The notes beneath the pieces are model-generated. The model saw only the letters and a program-made list of their open reading frames with translations, was not told where the DNA came from and did no database searches. DNA of 17,568 nt from Pelagihabitans sp037969055 (GTDB lineage: Bacteria > Bacteroidota > Bacteroidia > Flavobacteriales > Flavobacteriaceae): the NCBI GenBank assembly GCA_037969055.1, contig JBBKWR010000003.1:1-17568 (forward strand), written 5' to 3'. The translations under genes and the position numbers were made by a program. Shown here in pieces: positions 1 to 7,358 of this stretch (position 1 is its first letter; each line of letters begins with the position of its first letter).

Positions 1-174
1 TTGGCCCTTGCGTTCGCAGGGATAGCCATTAAAATATGGTCTAAAAAAGACGGAAAGTTCGCCGGCACCTGTGCCAGTCAAAGTCCCTTCTTAAATACAA
101 ACGGCGAAGCATGCGGGATGTGTGGCAAACTACCTGATGAACAGGAGTGCAGAAAGGATGCCGCCCTTCAGTAA
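1..174 (+). CDS. NqrM/DUF539-like small Cys-rich membrane protein (3' part only)
   Basis: An open frame enters from the left edge and stops with TAA at 172-174; 57 residues are visible and the true start is outside the window. The visible part begins with the end of a hydrophobic segment (LALAFAGIAI) followed by basic residues and then a cysteine-rich tail with Cys at visible residues 24, 38, 41 and 52 (GTC, ACGMCG, QEC). Membrane anchor plus a G(T/S)C ... C-x2-CG pattern resembles the NqrM/DUF539 family, whose characterised member is needed for maturation of the Na+-translocating NADH:quinone reductase, probably through iron delivery. The family match is by eye on the motif only; the role in NQR maturation is therefore an inference. 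The next gene starts 19 bp downstream on the same strand, so the two may be co-transcribed. It could instead be an unrelated small redox or metal-binding membrane protein. Confidence 0.6.
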   Translation: MALAFAGIAIKIWSKKDGKFAGTCASQSPFLNTNGEACGMCGKLPDEQECRKDAALQ

Positions 175-193
175 TACCCGTAATTAATTTCTA

Positions 194-754
194 TTGGACA
201 AACAGGAAGATACACTTGAAGCCACCATCAGAAGGGCAAAACAAGGCAATCAAATTGCCTTTAGCACTTTATTGGACAGCTTTTGGAACGAGGTCTACGG
301 TTTTCAACTGAAACGCACCCAAAATGAAAATGATGCCGAGGACATTACAATACAGACCTTCTCCAGGGCTTTTGACAAAATCAATTTGTATGACGACTCG
401 TACGAATTCAACACTTGGCTTATAACGATTTCAAAAAACATTCACATAGATCTCATTAGAAAACGCAAAAGGGAAGTCATGGAGACCGATGGTAATAATG
501 AAGCCATTACCAAGGTCTTGGATGATGCCCCAAGCGCCGAGGATCAACTGATCACGGAACAAAACTTGGCGACCCTGCTCCAATACATCAAAAAGCTAAA
601 ACCGCACTATCAAGAAGTGATAAACCTTAGGTATTTCAATGAGCTCAGCTATGCCGACATCGCCAATGAACTCAAGGAACCCATAAATAACGTTAAGGTT
701 AAACTCCTCCGGGCAAAAAAATTGCTGGCGGAAGTCATTACCAACAGGAATTAA
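194..754 (+). CDS. ECF-type RNA polymerase sigma-70 factor
   Basis: 186 residues, the usual size of an extracytoplasmic-function sigma factor. Region 2 lies at about residues 22-93, with the DAEDITIQTFSRAF and FNTWLITISKNIHIDLIRKRKR stretch that forms the core-binding and -10 recognition helices. Region 4 lies at about 127-180, with LKPHYQEVINLRYFNELSY followed by a helix-turn-helix (ADIANELKEPINNVKVKLLRAKKLL). The start is TTG at 194. An in-frame stop at 185-187 and no Met before residue 96 leave no other credible start, so this non-ATG start is well supported. No anti-sigma gene follows: the next gene is lipA, with a 200-bp gap and its own promoter. The regulon cannot be read from the sequence. 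Identification as a sigma factor is secure; the ECF subgroup is not. Confidence 0.93.
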   Translation: MDKQEDTLEATIRRAKQGNQIAFSTLLDSFWNEVYGFQLKRTQNENDAEDITIQTFSRAFDKINLYDDSYEFNTWLITISKNIHIDLIRKRKREVMETDGNNEAITKVLDDAPSAEDQLITEQNLATLLQYIKKLKPHYQEVINLRYFNELSYADIANELKEPINNVKVKLLRAKKLLAEVITNRN

Positions 755-944
755 AGTCTTTGGTCACCAATAATAATTTCCAGTAGCTGCTTGGAACCAT
801 TGTACAATCGGTGCTTTGCCCCCAAAATAGAACCGTCAGATCATTAAAGTTACCGTACACCACCTCTTAAGGTCAAATTTGGCCAGATGCCGAAGTCGAT
901 TCCGCAATTGTGGCAAAGCGATCGACGGTACTCCAATTTGTTCG

Positions 945-952
945 TATATTTG
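945..952 (+). promoter_or_regulatory. -7 promoter element of lipA
   Basis: TATATTTG is an exact match to the Bacteroidota -7 consensus TAnnTTTG, 14 bp before the lipA ATG at 967. The expected TTTG at about -33 (19 bp upstream) is not recognisable, so the call rests on the -7 element and its position. It implies a leader of only about 5-10 nt. Confidence 0.55.
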
Positions 953-966
953 TTCAAAATTTCGCA

Positions 967-1842
967 ATGAGCATCGATACTGCGGCAAGTGTAAACCCAC
1001 CGATCGGCAAGCCCAAATGGCTTAGGGTAAAACTACCGACTGGAAAAAAATATACCCAATTACGTGGACTTGTCGAAAAATACGACCTACATACCATTTG
1101 CACTTCGGGTAGCTGCCCAAACATGGGCGAATGCTGGGGTGAAGGTACCGCTACCTTTATGATTTTGGGAAATATCTGTACCCGTTCCTGCGGCTTTTGT
1201 GGCGTAAAGACTGGAAGGCCAGAGCAAGTCGATTGGGCCGAGCCTGAAAAGGTGGCACGTTCGATCAAAATAATGGGCATAAAACATGCAGTGGTCACCT
1301 CTGTGGATAGGGACGATCTAAAAGATATGGGATCTATTATCTGGGCAGAGACCGTTAAGGCCATCAGAAGGATGAACCCCGAAACCACACTTGAAACCTT
1401 GATTCCTGATTTTCAAGGTATCGAAAGACATCTTGATCGAATTATCGCGGTAAGACCGGAAGTCGTTTCGCACAACGTGGAGACGGTAAAAAGACTCACA
1501 CGGGAAGTTCGGATCCAAGCCAAATATGAACGAAGTTTAGAGGTACTACGCTACTTGCGTGCCAATGGCGTCAACCGGACCAAATCTGGCATTATGTTGG
1601 GTTTAGGGGAATTGGAGGAGGAGGTTATCCAAACAATGAACGACCTAAGGGCAGCCAATGTCGATGTGGTAACTATTGGCCAGTACTTGCAGCCCTCTAA
1701 AAAGCACTTACCGGTAAAAGAGTTCATAGTCCCTGAGCAATTCAAAAAATACGAGGAAATTGGCCTTAAAATGGGTTTTAGACATGTAGAAAGCGGGGCC
1801 TTGGTACGGTCTTCCTACAAGGCCCATAAACATATACATTAA
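967..1842 (+). CDS. lipA: lipoyl synthase (radical SAM)
   Basis: LipA inserts two sulfur atoms into the octanoyl chain on lipoyl-carrier proteins to make lipoate for pyruvate and 2-oxoglutarate dehydrogenases and the glycine cleavage system. From the ATG at 967 the protein has 291 residues, typical for the family. The auxiliary [4Fe-4S] cluster motif C-x4-C-x5-C is at C45, C50 and C56 (CTSGSCPNMGEC). The radical-SAM motif C-x3-C-x2-C is at C71, C75 and C78 (CTRSCGFC). The C-terminal R-S-S-Y motif, whose serine ligates the auxiliary cluster, is at 281-284. The frame is open upstream to a GTG at 910, but the extra 19 residues are not family-like and would begin before the -7 element at 945-952, so 967 is preferred. 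No lipB is present in the window. Confidence 0.97.
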   Translation: MSIDTAASVNPPIGKPKWLRVKLPTGKKYTQLRGLVEKYDLHTICTSGSCPNMGECWGEGTATFMILGNICTRSCGFCGVKTGRPEQVDWAEPEKVARSIKIMGIKHAVVTSVDRDDLKDMGSIIWAETVKAIRRMNPETTLETLIPDFQGIERHLDRIIAVRPEVVSHNVETVKRLTREVRIQAKYERSLEVLRYLRANGVNRTKSGIMLGLGELEEEVIQTMNDLRAANVDVVTIGQYLQPSKKHLPVKEFIVPEQFKKYEEIGLKMGFRHVESGALVRSSYKAHKHIH

Positions 1843-1874
1843 AGAAGCAAAGACCGCCCAAAAGGTATATCGGA

Positions 1875-1967
1875 CCCTAAGTATTAATCCCTAGTCCTTA
1901 AACCCTAGACTTTCGACCTTAGACTTTCGACCTTAGACCTTAGACTTTCGACCTTAGACTTTCGACC
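1875..1967 (+). repeat. 14-bp tandem repeat array upstream of gap
   Basis: A 14-bp period runs through the lipA-gap intergenic space. Two degenerate units come first (CCCTAAGTATTAAT at 1875-1888, CCCTAGTCCTTAAA at 1889-1902). Then come CCCTAGACTTTCGA at 1903-1916, CCTTAGACTTTCGA at 1917-1930, a half unit CCTTAGA at 1931-1937, and two more CCTTAGACTTTCGA units at 1938-1951 and 1952-1965, ending in CC. The array ends 29 bp before the TTG start of gap. Units are perfect near gap and decayed near lipA. Confidence 0.92.
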
Positions 1968-1996
1968 AATCGCTAACTTCCATAAAAATTCCAAAA

Positions 1997-3007
1997 TTGA
2001 AACAGATTAACATAGGTATCAACGGTTTCGGCAGAATCGGGCGAACCCTGTGCAGGCTATTGGAAAATCATGCCCACTTGAGGGTGGTGGCCATAAATGA
2101 CCTCTCTGACACCAGAACCTTGGCACATCTGCTCAAATACGACAGCATCCACGGCGTTTTTGACGGCCAGATAGGTCATGATCACGAGCATATTATTGTT
2201 GATGGGCGTAAAATTGTGCTGCTAAATGGGGACCATCCGACCAAAATCGATTGGTCGGACCATGGCGTGGACATCGTAGTCGAGGCCACAGGGAAGTTCA
2301 AAAACAGGGAAGATCTGGACGGACATCTCCGCAATGGGGCAAAAAAAGTTATCCTCACGGTTCCGCCCAGCGATGATAGCATAAAAATGGTCGTTATAGG
2401 TGTAAACGAAGCGATAATTACCGAAGATGACCACATTATCTCCAATGCTTCCTGCACGACGAATAATGCGGCTCCCATGATAAAGGTTATCAATGATCTT
2501 TGCGGGGTCGAACAAGCCTATATTACAACCATTCATTCCTATACTTCAGACCAGAGCTTACACGATAGGCCCCATAGCGACTTGAGAAGGGCAAGGGCCG
2601 CCGGGCAATCCATTGTTCCCACTACGACCGGGGCGGCCAAGGCCTTGACCAAGATCTTTCCGGGACTATCTGGGGTAATTGGCGGATGTGGCATTCGCGT
2701 GCCGGTACCCAACGGTTCCCTGACCGACATTACGTTTAATGTAAAAAGAGCGGTAACCATAGCAGAAATAAACAATACTTTTGAAAGAATTTCGAACAAC
2801 GAACTGAAAAACATACTTTTATACACAGAAGACCCCATAGTTTCTATTGATATCAACAATAGTTCCCATTCTTGTACGTTTGATTCTCAGATGACCTCCG
2901 TTATTGGAAAGATGGTTAAAATAATCGGTTGGTACGACAACGAAACCGGATATAGCAGTAGGATTATTGATCTGATTAAACTAATTAGGGATAAAAAATT
3001 TGTTTGA
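1997..3007 (+). CDS. gap: class I glyceraldehyde-3-phosphate dehydrogenase
   Basis: Oxidises and phosphorylates glyceraldehyde-3-phosphate to 1,3-bisphosphoglycerate with NAD+, in glycolysis and, in reverse, gluconeogenesis. 336 residues, normal length. The Rossmann motif NGFGRIGR is at 9-16. Asp35 at the end of strand 2 fits NAD preference. The catalytic cysteine is C153 in SNASCTTN and the catalytic histidine is H180 (TTIH). The conserved end WYDNETGYS is present. The residue four after the catalytic Cys is Asn (CTTNN) where most GAPDHs have a second Cys (CTTNC), and the loop VPPSDDSIK replaces the common APAK-type loop, so this may be a divergent paralogue rather than the main glycolytic enzyme. 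The start is TTG at 1997: it gives the canonical N-terminus and the next in-frame Met is far inside. Its TGA overlaps the TTG start of the following kinase gene. Confidence 0.94.
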   Translation: MKQINIGINGFGRIGRTLCRLLENHAHLRVVAINDLSDTRTLAHLLKYDSIHGVFDGQIGHDHEHIIVDGRKIVLLNGDHPTKIDWSDHGVDIVVEATGKFKNREDLDGHLRNGAKKVILTVPPSDDSIKMVVIGVNEAIITEDDHIISNASCTTNNAAPMIKVINDLCGVEQAYITTIHSYTSDQSLHDRPHSDLRRARAAGQSIVPTTTGAAKALTKIFPGLSGVIGGCGIRVPVPNGSLTDITFNVKRAVTIAEINNTFERISNNELKNILLYTEDPIVSIDINNSSHSCTFDSQMTSVIGKMVKIIGWYDNETGYSSRIIDLIKLIRDKKFV

Positions 3008-5226
3008 GAACTGAATTATCACATATCAATCGATTTTTGAGAGGCTTTCTTTTGGCCTTTATGTTGTCATTTCCGGCCCTCAATGCGCAAGATACGGCGC
3101 TGAGCGTTGAGGAATATTTTAACAAAGCTAGGACCCTTAGTAACGAGAACCAAATGGAGCCTGCCTTGGAAGCCATTGACAAAGCCTCAAAAATTGCCGA
3201 AAAAAATGAGGATGTAAAAGCGAGCATTGATAGCTATCATAAGTTCGCCATGTATTATTTAAAGACGGGTAGCGTAGACAAACCCTTATTCTATCTGGAT
3301 CGCACCCAACTGTTATTAAAAGACCTGGAATACCCTTACGGCAACGCCATCAATAAGTATATATGGGCCCTGATAAAATACCGGGAAGGCAACCACTATC
3401 AAGCTATTTTTGACTTGGAGGAGGCCAAGCAACTGAGCAATGATCGTAATTTTTACAATAATATTCTTTTGACCGAGGCAAACATTTATTTTGACTTAGG
3501 TCCTGAAAAATTTGATAAGGCCTTTAAGAATTTTAATTCCCTGATCATCAATACCGATCCTTACGAGCCTCACTACCTTGCCGCCCAAGCCAGCCTAGGA
3601 TTGGCCAAGCTTAATTTTGCTTCTGAAAATTATGAGGAAAGTGCTTTGAATGGTGAAAAAGCATTGGAATTAGCCCGTCAAAAGCAATTTTTTGGGGAAA
3701 TATTGGAATCCAATGAGATCTTATCCTCCATTTATGAAAAAATGGGACGATATGATCTTGCCCTGCGTTACAACAAGAACTTATTAAAAATACGGGATTC
3801 ACTATTCACGATCGAAAAGTTGAAAACGGAGGTCAAGGTTTCGAACAAGATCCACATCGATAACATGAACGATGCGATCAAACGTCTTGAACTCAAAAAC
3901 GAGGAACTGAGCCAATCGGCCAAAAGTTCTGAATTAGCCGCTATTCTTACCTCAGCCTTTTTGACCATTATTTCACTTTTGGCAGTCTCACTGTATCGCA
4001 ACAACCAAATAAAATTAAAGACCAACGACCTGCTGCAGACCAAGAACAACGAACTACAATCGGCCAGGGATGCCGCCGTACAGGCCATGGAGGCCAAAAC
4101 AAATTTTCTTTCAACTGTGAGCCACGAACTAAGAACACCGTTGTATGCCGTTACCGGACTCACCCATCTGTTGCTGGAAGAGAACCCAAGTGAAAATCAA
4201 AAAGAACATTTAAAAGCCTTAAAATTTTCAGGAGATTACCTGCTCAATTTTATCAATGATATCCTGCATATCAACAAAATAGATGCAGATAAGCTGGAGC
4301 CGATGACCATCGAGTTCAATCTCAAAAAAGTACTTACGGAGGTCATCGATTCACTGCGACAAAGTGCGAAGGCAAACAACACCAAAATAGTGGTGGCATA
4401 CGACGACAACATTCCAGGTCATTTGATGAGCGATCCTTTGAAGCTTTCGCAAATAATCATGAACTTGGTGGGCAACGCCCTAAAGTTTACCAAAAATGGA
4501 GAGGTAAAAGTAACTGCCAAATTGTTGAACAAAATAGACGATGAGGTCACCTTGTATATTGAAGTGGCCGACAACGGAATAGGGATTTCAGAAGACCAAC
4601 AAGAACATATTTTTGAAGGGTTTGAGCAGGGTTCTATCCAAATCAATAGAGAATACGGGGGCACCGGGCTGGGGCTAACGATAGTTAAAAGCCTGTTAGG
4701 TCTTTTCGGGAGCAAAATTCATTTGAAGAGCGAGCTGGGCAAAGGGAGTTCCTTCTTTTTTGAAATCAAAATGAGGTGCAAAGACAATCTTGTGGACGAC
4801 ATTCCGTTCGAGATCACCGAAAAAAATTACAAGTTCAAAGGATTACATTTGTTGATTGTGGAAGACAATAAGATCAACCAAGTAATCACCAAAAAGATGT
4901 TGTTAAAAAAAGACATTACCAGCGACATCGCCAACAACGGAACAGAGGCCATCGAGCTTGCCAAAAAGAATAATTATGACGCCATTTTAATGGATATTCA
5001 TATGCCAGGAATCAGCGGGGAAGAGGCAACGATCCAGATTCGAAAATTCGATACCGAGACGGCCATTATTGCACTAACAGCCATTTCCTTGGACGATAGT
5101 TTGGAAAGTTTTTTTACTGCGGGCTGTGATGATGTGGTCACTAAGCCTTTTAAACCAGAAGTGTTCTACCAAAAAATCGGGGAAAATATCTTTGACAAAA
5201 AGCGGGTCAAGAATCCCGTTTCATAA
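3004..5226 (+). CDS. hybrid sensor histidine kinase with periplasmic TPR domain
   Basis: 740 residues. A signal peptide-like N-terminus occupies residues 1-28 (basic start, FLLAFMLSFPALNA, then Gln-Asp). Helical TPR-like repeats follow at about 30-270, presumably periplasmic. A single transmembrane helix is at about 311-331, flanked by predicted coiled-coil stretches, without an obvious HAMP domain. HisKA follows with phospho-acceptor H374 (SHELRTP), then the HATPase domain with N box 487-491 (NLVGN), G1 523-529 (DNGIGIS) and G2 552-558 (GGTGLGL). A C-terminal receiver domain has acidic pocket E620/D621, phospho-acceptor D664, T692 and K714. No HPt or DNA-binding domain is present, so phosphate must pass to a partner elsewhere. 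The TTG start at 3004 overlaps the gap stop (TTGA), suggesting translational coupling; its tail overlaps convergent lpxK by 20 bp. Signal and output are unknown. Confidence 0.93.
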   Translation: MRTELSHINRFLRGFLLAFMLSFPALNAQDTALSVEEYFNKARTLSNENQMEPALEAIDKASKIAEKNEDVKASIDSYHKFAMYYLKTGSVDKPLFYLDRTQLLLKDLEYPYGNAINKYIWALIKYREGNHYQAIFDLEEAKQLSNDRNFYNNILLTEANIYFDLGPEKFDKAFKNFNSLIINTDPYEPHYLAAQASLGLAKLNFASENYEESALNGEKALELARQKQFFGEILESNEILSSIYEKMGRYDLALRYNKNLLKIRDSLFTIEKLKTEVKVSNKIHIDNMNDAIKRLELKNEELSQSAKSSELAAILTSAFLTIISLLAVSLYRNNQIKLKTNDLLQTKNNELQSARDAAVQAMEAKTNFLSTVSHELRTPLYAVTGLTHLLLEENPSENQKEHLKALKFSGDYLLNFINDILHINKIDADKLEPMTIEFNLKKVLTEVIDSLRQSAKANNTKIVVAYDDNIPGHLMSDPLKLSQIIMNLVGNALKFTKNGEVKVTAKLLNKIDDEVTLYIEVADNGIGISEDQQEHIFEGFEQGSIQINREYGGTGLGLTIVKSLLGLFGSKIHLKSELGKGSSFFFEIKMRCKDNLVDDIPFEITEKNYKFKGLHLLIVEDNKINQVITKKMLLKKDITSDIANNGTEAIELAKKNNYDAILMDIHMPGISGEEATIQIRKFDTETAIIALTAISLDDSLESFFTAGCDDVVTKPFKPEVFYQKIGENIFDKKRVKNPVS

Positions 5227-6214
5227 AACCAAGTATTTCACGCTCCATAATCTCCGAGCCACTGCCCAAAAATTCATGCTTTACACCAATGGTATAAAGA
5301 TTGTTTACCGTATCCACCAATCGCACATAGTCTTTTTCGGTGGTCAAAATAACTTCCCTGGCGTTGAGCCCTTCCAATTCCTTTTTGCTAAAAGAATGAT
5401 GATCGCCATAGCGCATGTGCTCAAAGGATATCGCTTCATTTTTTAAATGTTCCAGTAAGGGTGTTGGATCGGCAATACCAGTGACCAATGAGATTTTCTT
5501 ATCCTTTAGATCATCTAAAGTAAGGCCCTTGGTTGTACCTTGCAATTCAATGCCATAAGCTAGGGTGGCAAACACTACGGTCTGATGGGGGCCCGGCTTC
5601 AATTTGGATCGGATATCCGCCATTTCAGATTTCGACAGCGAGGACGGGCACTTGGTGACCACGATCAGGTCGGCACGGCGCGCCTCCCTCCTATTATCCC
5701 TTAAGCTCCCGGTAGGTAGGCACCAGTCATCAACATAAAGCTTACTATATGCAGTCAATAAAATATTCAGTCCAGCCCTTACCTTTCTATGCTGGAAGGC
5801 GTCATCGAGAAGGATAAGATCGGGGCGGACCATTTGTTCCAATGTAACAATCCCGTGCTGCCTGTCGGCATCTACCGCAACGGTCACCCCCGGATATTTG
5901 GTATGGATCATATAGGCTTCGTCTCCCAATTGCGCTACCGTGCCCTTTGCATCTGCCAGGACAAATCCATTGGACTTTCGCTTATACCCCCTGCTCAGGA
6001 CCGCCAGTGAATAACTATTGTCCAAAATGGATATTAGATATTCCACCATTGGGGTCTTGCCGGTCCCGCCCAAACTTAAGTTTCCGACACAAATGGTTGG
6101 TGTTACAAAAGATTTGGAGGCCAAATATTGCTTGTCATAAAGAAAATTACGCAACCTTACCACTAAAGCGTAAAGGCATGACACGGGGAACACTAATTTT
6201 CTGATCAGCTGCAT
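5207..6214 (-). CDS. lpxK: tetraacyldisaccharide 4'-kinase
   Basis: LpxK phosphorylates the 4' position of the tetraacyldisaccharide-1-phosphate precursor to give lipid IVA on the inner face of the inner membrane, so the organism makes lipid A. 335 residues from the ATG at 6214. An N-terminal hydrophobic segment is present at about 5-20. The P-loop GNLSLGGTGKT is at 44-54. The family motif GDEA is at 97-100, containing the Asp that acts in catalysis in characterised LpxK, and ILLDDAFQHR is at 134-143. A GTG two codons earlier (6220) keeps the frame open but ATG is preferred. The gene is divergent from the Nif3-like gene with 47 bp between start codons; TATATTTT at 6229-6222 matches the -7 consensus at seven of eight positions. 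The last 20 bp overlap the end of the sensor kinase gene. No other lpx gene is in the window. Confidence 0.95.
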   Translation of the reverse strand: MQLIRKLVFPVSCLYALVVRLRNFLYDKQYLASKSFVTPTICVGNLSLGGTGKTPMVEYLISILDNSYSLAVLSRGYKRKSNGFVLADAKGTVAQLGDEAYMIHTKYPGVTVAVDADRQHGIVTLEQMVRPDLILLDDAFQHRKVRAGLNILLTAYSKLYVDDWCLPTGSLRDNRREARRADLIVVTKCPSSLSKSEMADIRSKLKPGPHQTVVFATLAYGIELQGTTKGLTLDDLKDKKISLVTGIADPTPLLEHLKNEAISFEHMRYGDHHSFSKKELEGLNAREVILTTEKDYVRLVDTVNNLYTIGVKHEFLGSGSEIMEREILGFMKRDS

Positions 6215-6234
6215 AGCCACGAAAATATATATTT

Positions 6235-6242
6235 TATCTTTG
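6235..6242 (+). promoter_or_regulatory. -7 promoter element of the Nif3-like operon
   Basis: TATCTTTG matches TAnnTTTG exactly and sits 19 bp before the ATG at 6262. No clear TTTG lies 19 bp upstream. It lies inside the short divergent interval with lpxK, so the two promoters are back to back. Confidence 0.55.
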
Positions 6243-6261
6243 AAACGCTTACACAGACATT

Positions 6262-7356
6262 ATGATTGTAAAAGAAATAACCACTTTATTGGAAGAACTG
6301 GCGCCCTTGGACCTAGCAGAGGATTTTGATAACGTGGGACTGTTGGTGGGTAACGAAAATTCTAAGGTCACAGGGATCTTGGTAACCTTGGATACTTTAG
6401 AAAATGTGGTAGACGAGGCCATTGCCAAGAAATGCAACCTGATCGTAAGCTTTCATCCGATAATTTTTAGTGGGCTGAAAAAAATTATTGGGGCCACTTA
6501 TATCGAACGGGTCGTGATCAAGGCTATCCAACACAAGATATCCATTTATAGCATGCACACTGCGTTAGACAATTCGCCCAAAGGGGTAAGTGCCAAAATT
6601 TGTCAAATTTTGGATCTCCAACACCCCAAAATATTAATCCCAAAAACGGGTGCCATTAAAAAACTGACCACTTATGTGCCGACCGAGGCGATCGAAAAAT
6701 TGAAAGAAGCCCTCTTCGCAGTGGGGGCAGGACACATAGGCAATTACAGTCATTGCAGTTTCGGAACAGAGGGGATGGGCAGTTATAGGCCAGGAAAAGA
6801 TACCAATCCGATGAAGGGCAAGAAAGGCAGCACACATCACGAAGCAGAGACGCAGTTGGGCTTGATATATTACAAAAGGGATGAAGGGAAGATATTGAGG
6901 GCACTTTTCACAAACCATCCTTATGAGGAGGTCGCCTATGAGCTATTCACCCTTGAAAACCCCGACCAAAAGAACGGCATGGGAATGATAGGACAATTGC
7001 GAAAGCCTACGCCTATGAAAGATTTTCTAAATCAGGTCAAGACAAAAATGAAGGCCAAAGGCATACGCCATTCACAATTACTAGACAAGAAAGTTGTGAA
7101 CGTTGCAGTTTTGGGCGGGAGTGGATCCTTTGCGATAACGGCTGCAAAAGCAGCGGGAGCTGATGTTTTCATTACTTCTGATATTAAATACCATCAATTC
7201 TATGAAGCGGAGGGAAAGATGCTCATCGCCGATATCGGACATTATGAAACCGAGCAGTACACAAAAAACCTATTGGTTGAATTTCTTAAGGAAAAAATCC
7301 CTAATTTTGCAATCCATTTATCGGAAAGTAAAACCAATCCAATCAATTATCTATAA
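6262..7356 (+). CDS. Nif3-like dinuclear metal centre protein (YqfO type, with inserted domain)
   Basis: 364 residues, the length of the long Nif3/YqfO form in which a PII-like domain is inserted between the two halves of the metal-binding fold. The N-terminal half covers about 1-125, the inserted domain about 130-230 (with GAGHIGNYSHCSFGTEG and the HPYEEVAYEL segment), and the C-terminal half about 235-364. Metal-ligand candidates are H65 (SFHP), H99 and D103 (MHTALDN), and H327 and E331 (GHYETE). The first His of the His-His pair found in many homologues is Phe64 here. Members have been annotated as GTP cyclohydrolase I type 2 homologues, but the physiological role is unsettled. It has its own promoter, and the next gene starts 2 bp after its stop, so the two are almost certainly co-transcribed. 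Confidence 0.93.
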   Translation: MIVKEITTLLEELAPLDLAEDFDNVGLLVGNENSKVTGILVTLDTLENVVDEAIAKKCNLIVSFHPIIFSGLKKIIGATYIERVVIKAIQHKISIYSMHTALDNSPKGVSAKICQILDLQHPKILIPKTGAIKKLTTYVPTEAIEKLKEALFAVGAGHIGNYSHCSFGTEGMGSYRPGKDTNPMKGKKGSTHHEAETQLGLIYYKRDEGKILRALFTNHPYEEVAYELFTLENPDQKNGMGMIGQLRKPTPMKDFLNQVKTKMKAKGIRHSQLLDKKVVNVAVLGGSGSFAITAAKAAGADVFITSDIKYHQFYEAEGKMLIADIGHYETEQYTKNLLVEFLKEKIPNFAIHLSESKTNPINYL

Positions 7357-7358
7357 GT

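Noticed and set aside
910..966. Longer lipA reading frame from GTG at 910
   Set aside because: The extra 19 residues do not look like LipA and contain the -7 promoter element at 945-952; the ATG at 967 gives the family's normal N-terminus.
954..1745. Several open frames antisense to lipA, and similar ones antisense to gap, the kinase, kmo and the peptidase
   Set aside because: They lie opposite strongly conserved coding sequence, lack recognisable domains and have unnatural composition; they are shadows of the real genes.
1875..1967. CRISPR array
   Set aside because: The units are directly adjacent 14-mers without unique spacers and no cas gene is present; the same reasoning excludes the array at 12346-12398.
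5126..5446. Plus-strand frame crossing the end of the sensor kinase gene into lpxK
   Set aside because: It overlaps two conserved genes in the wrong frames and has no domain.
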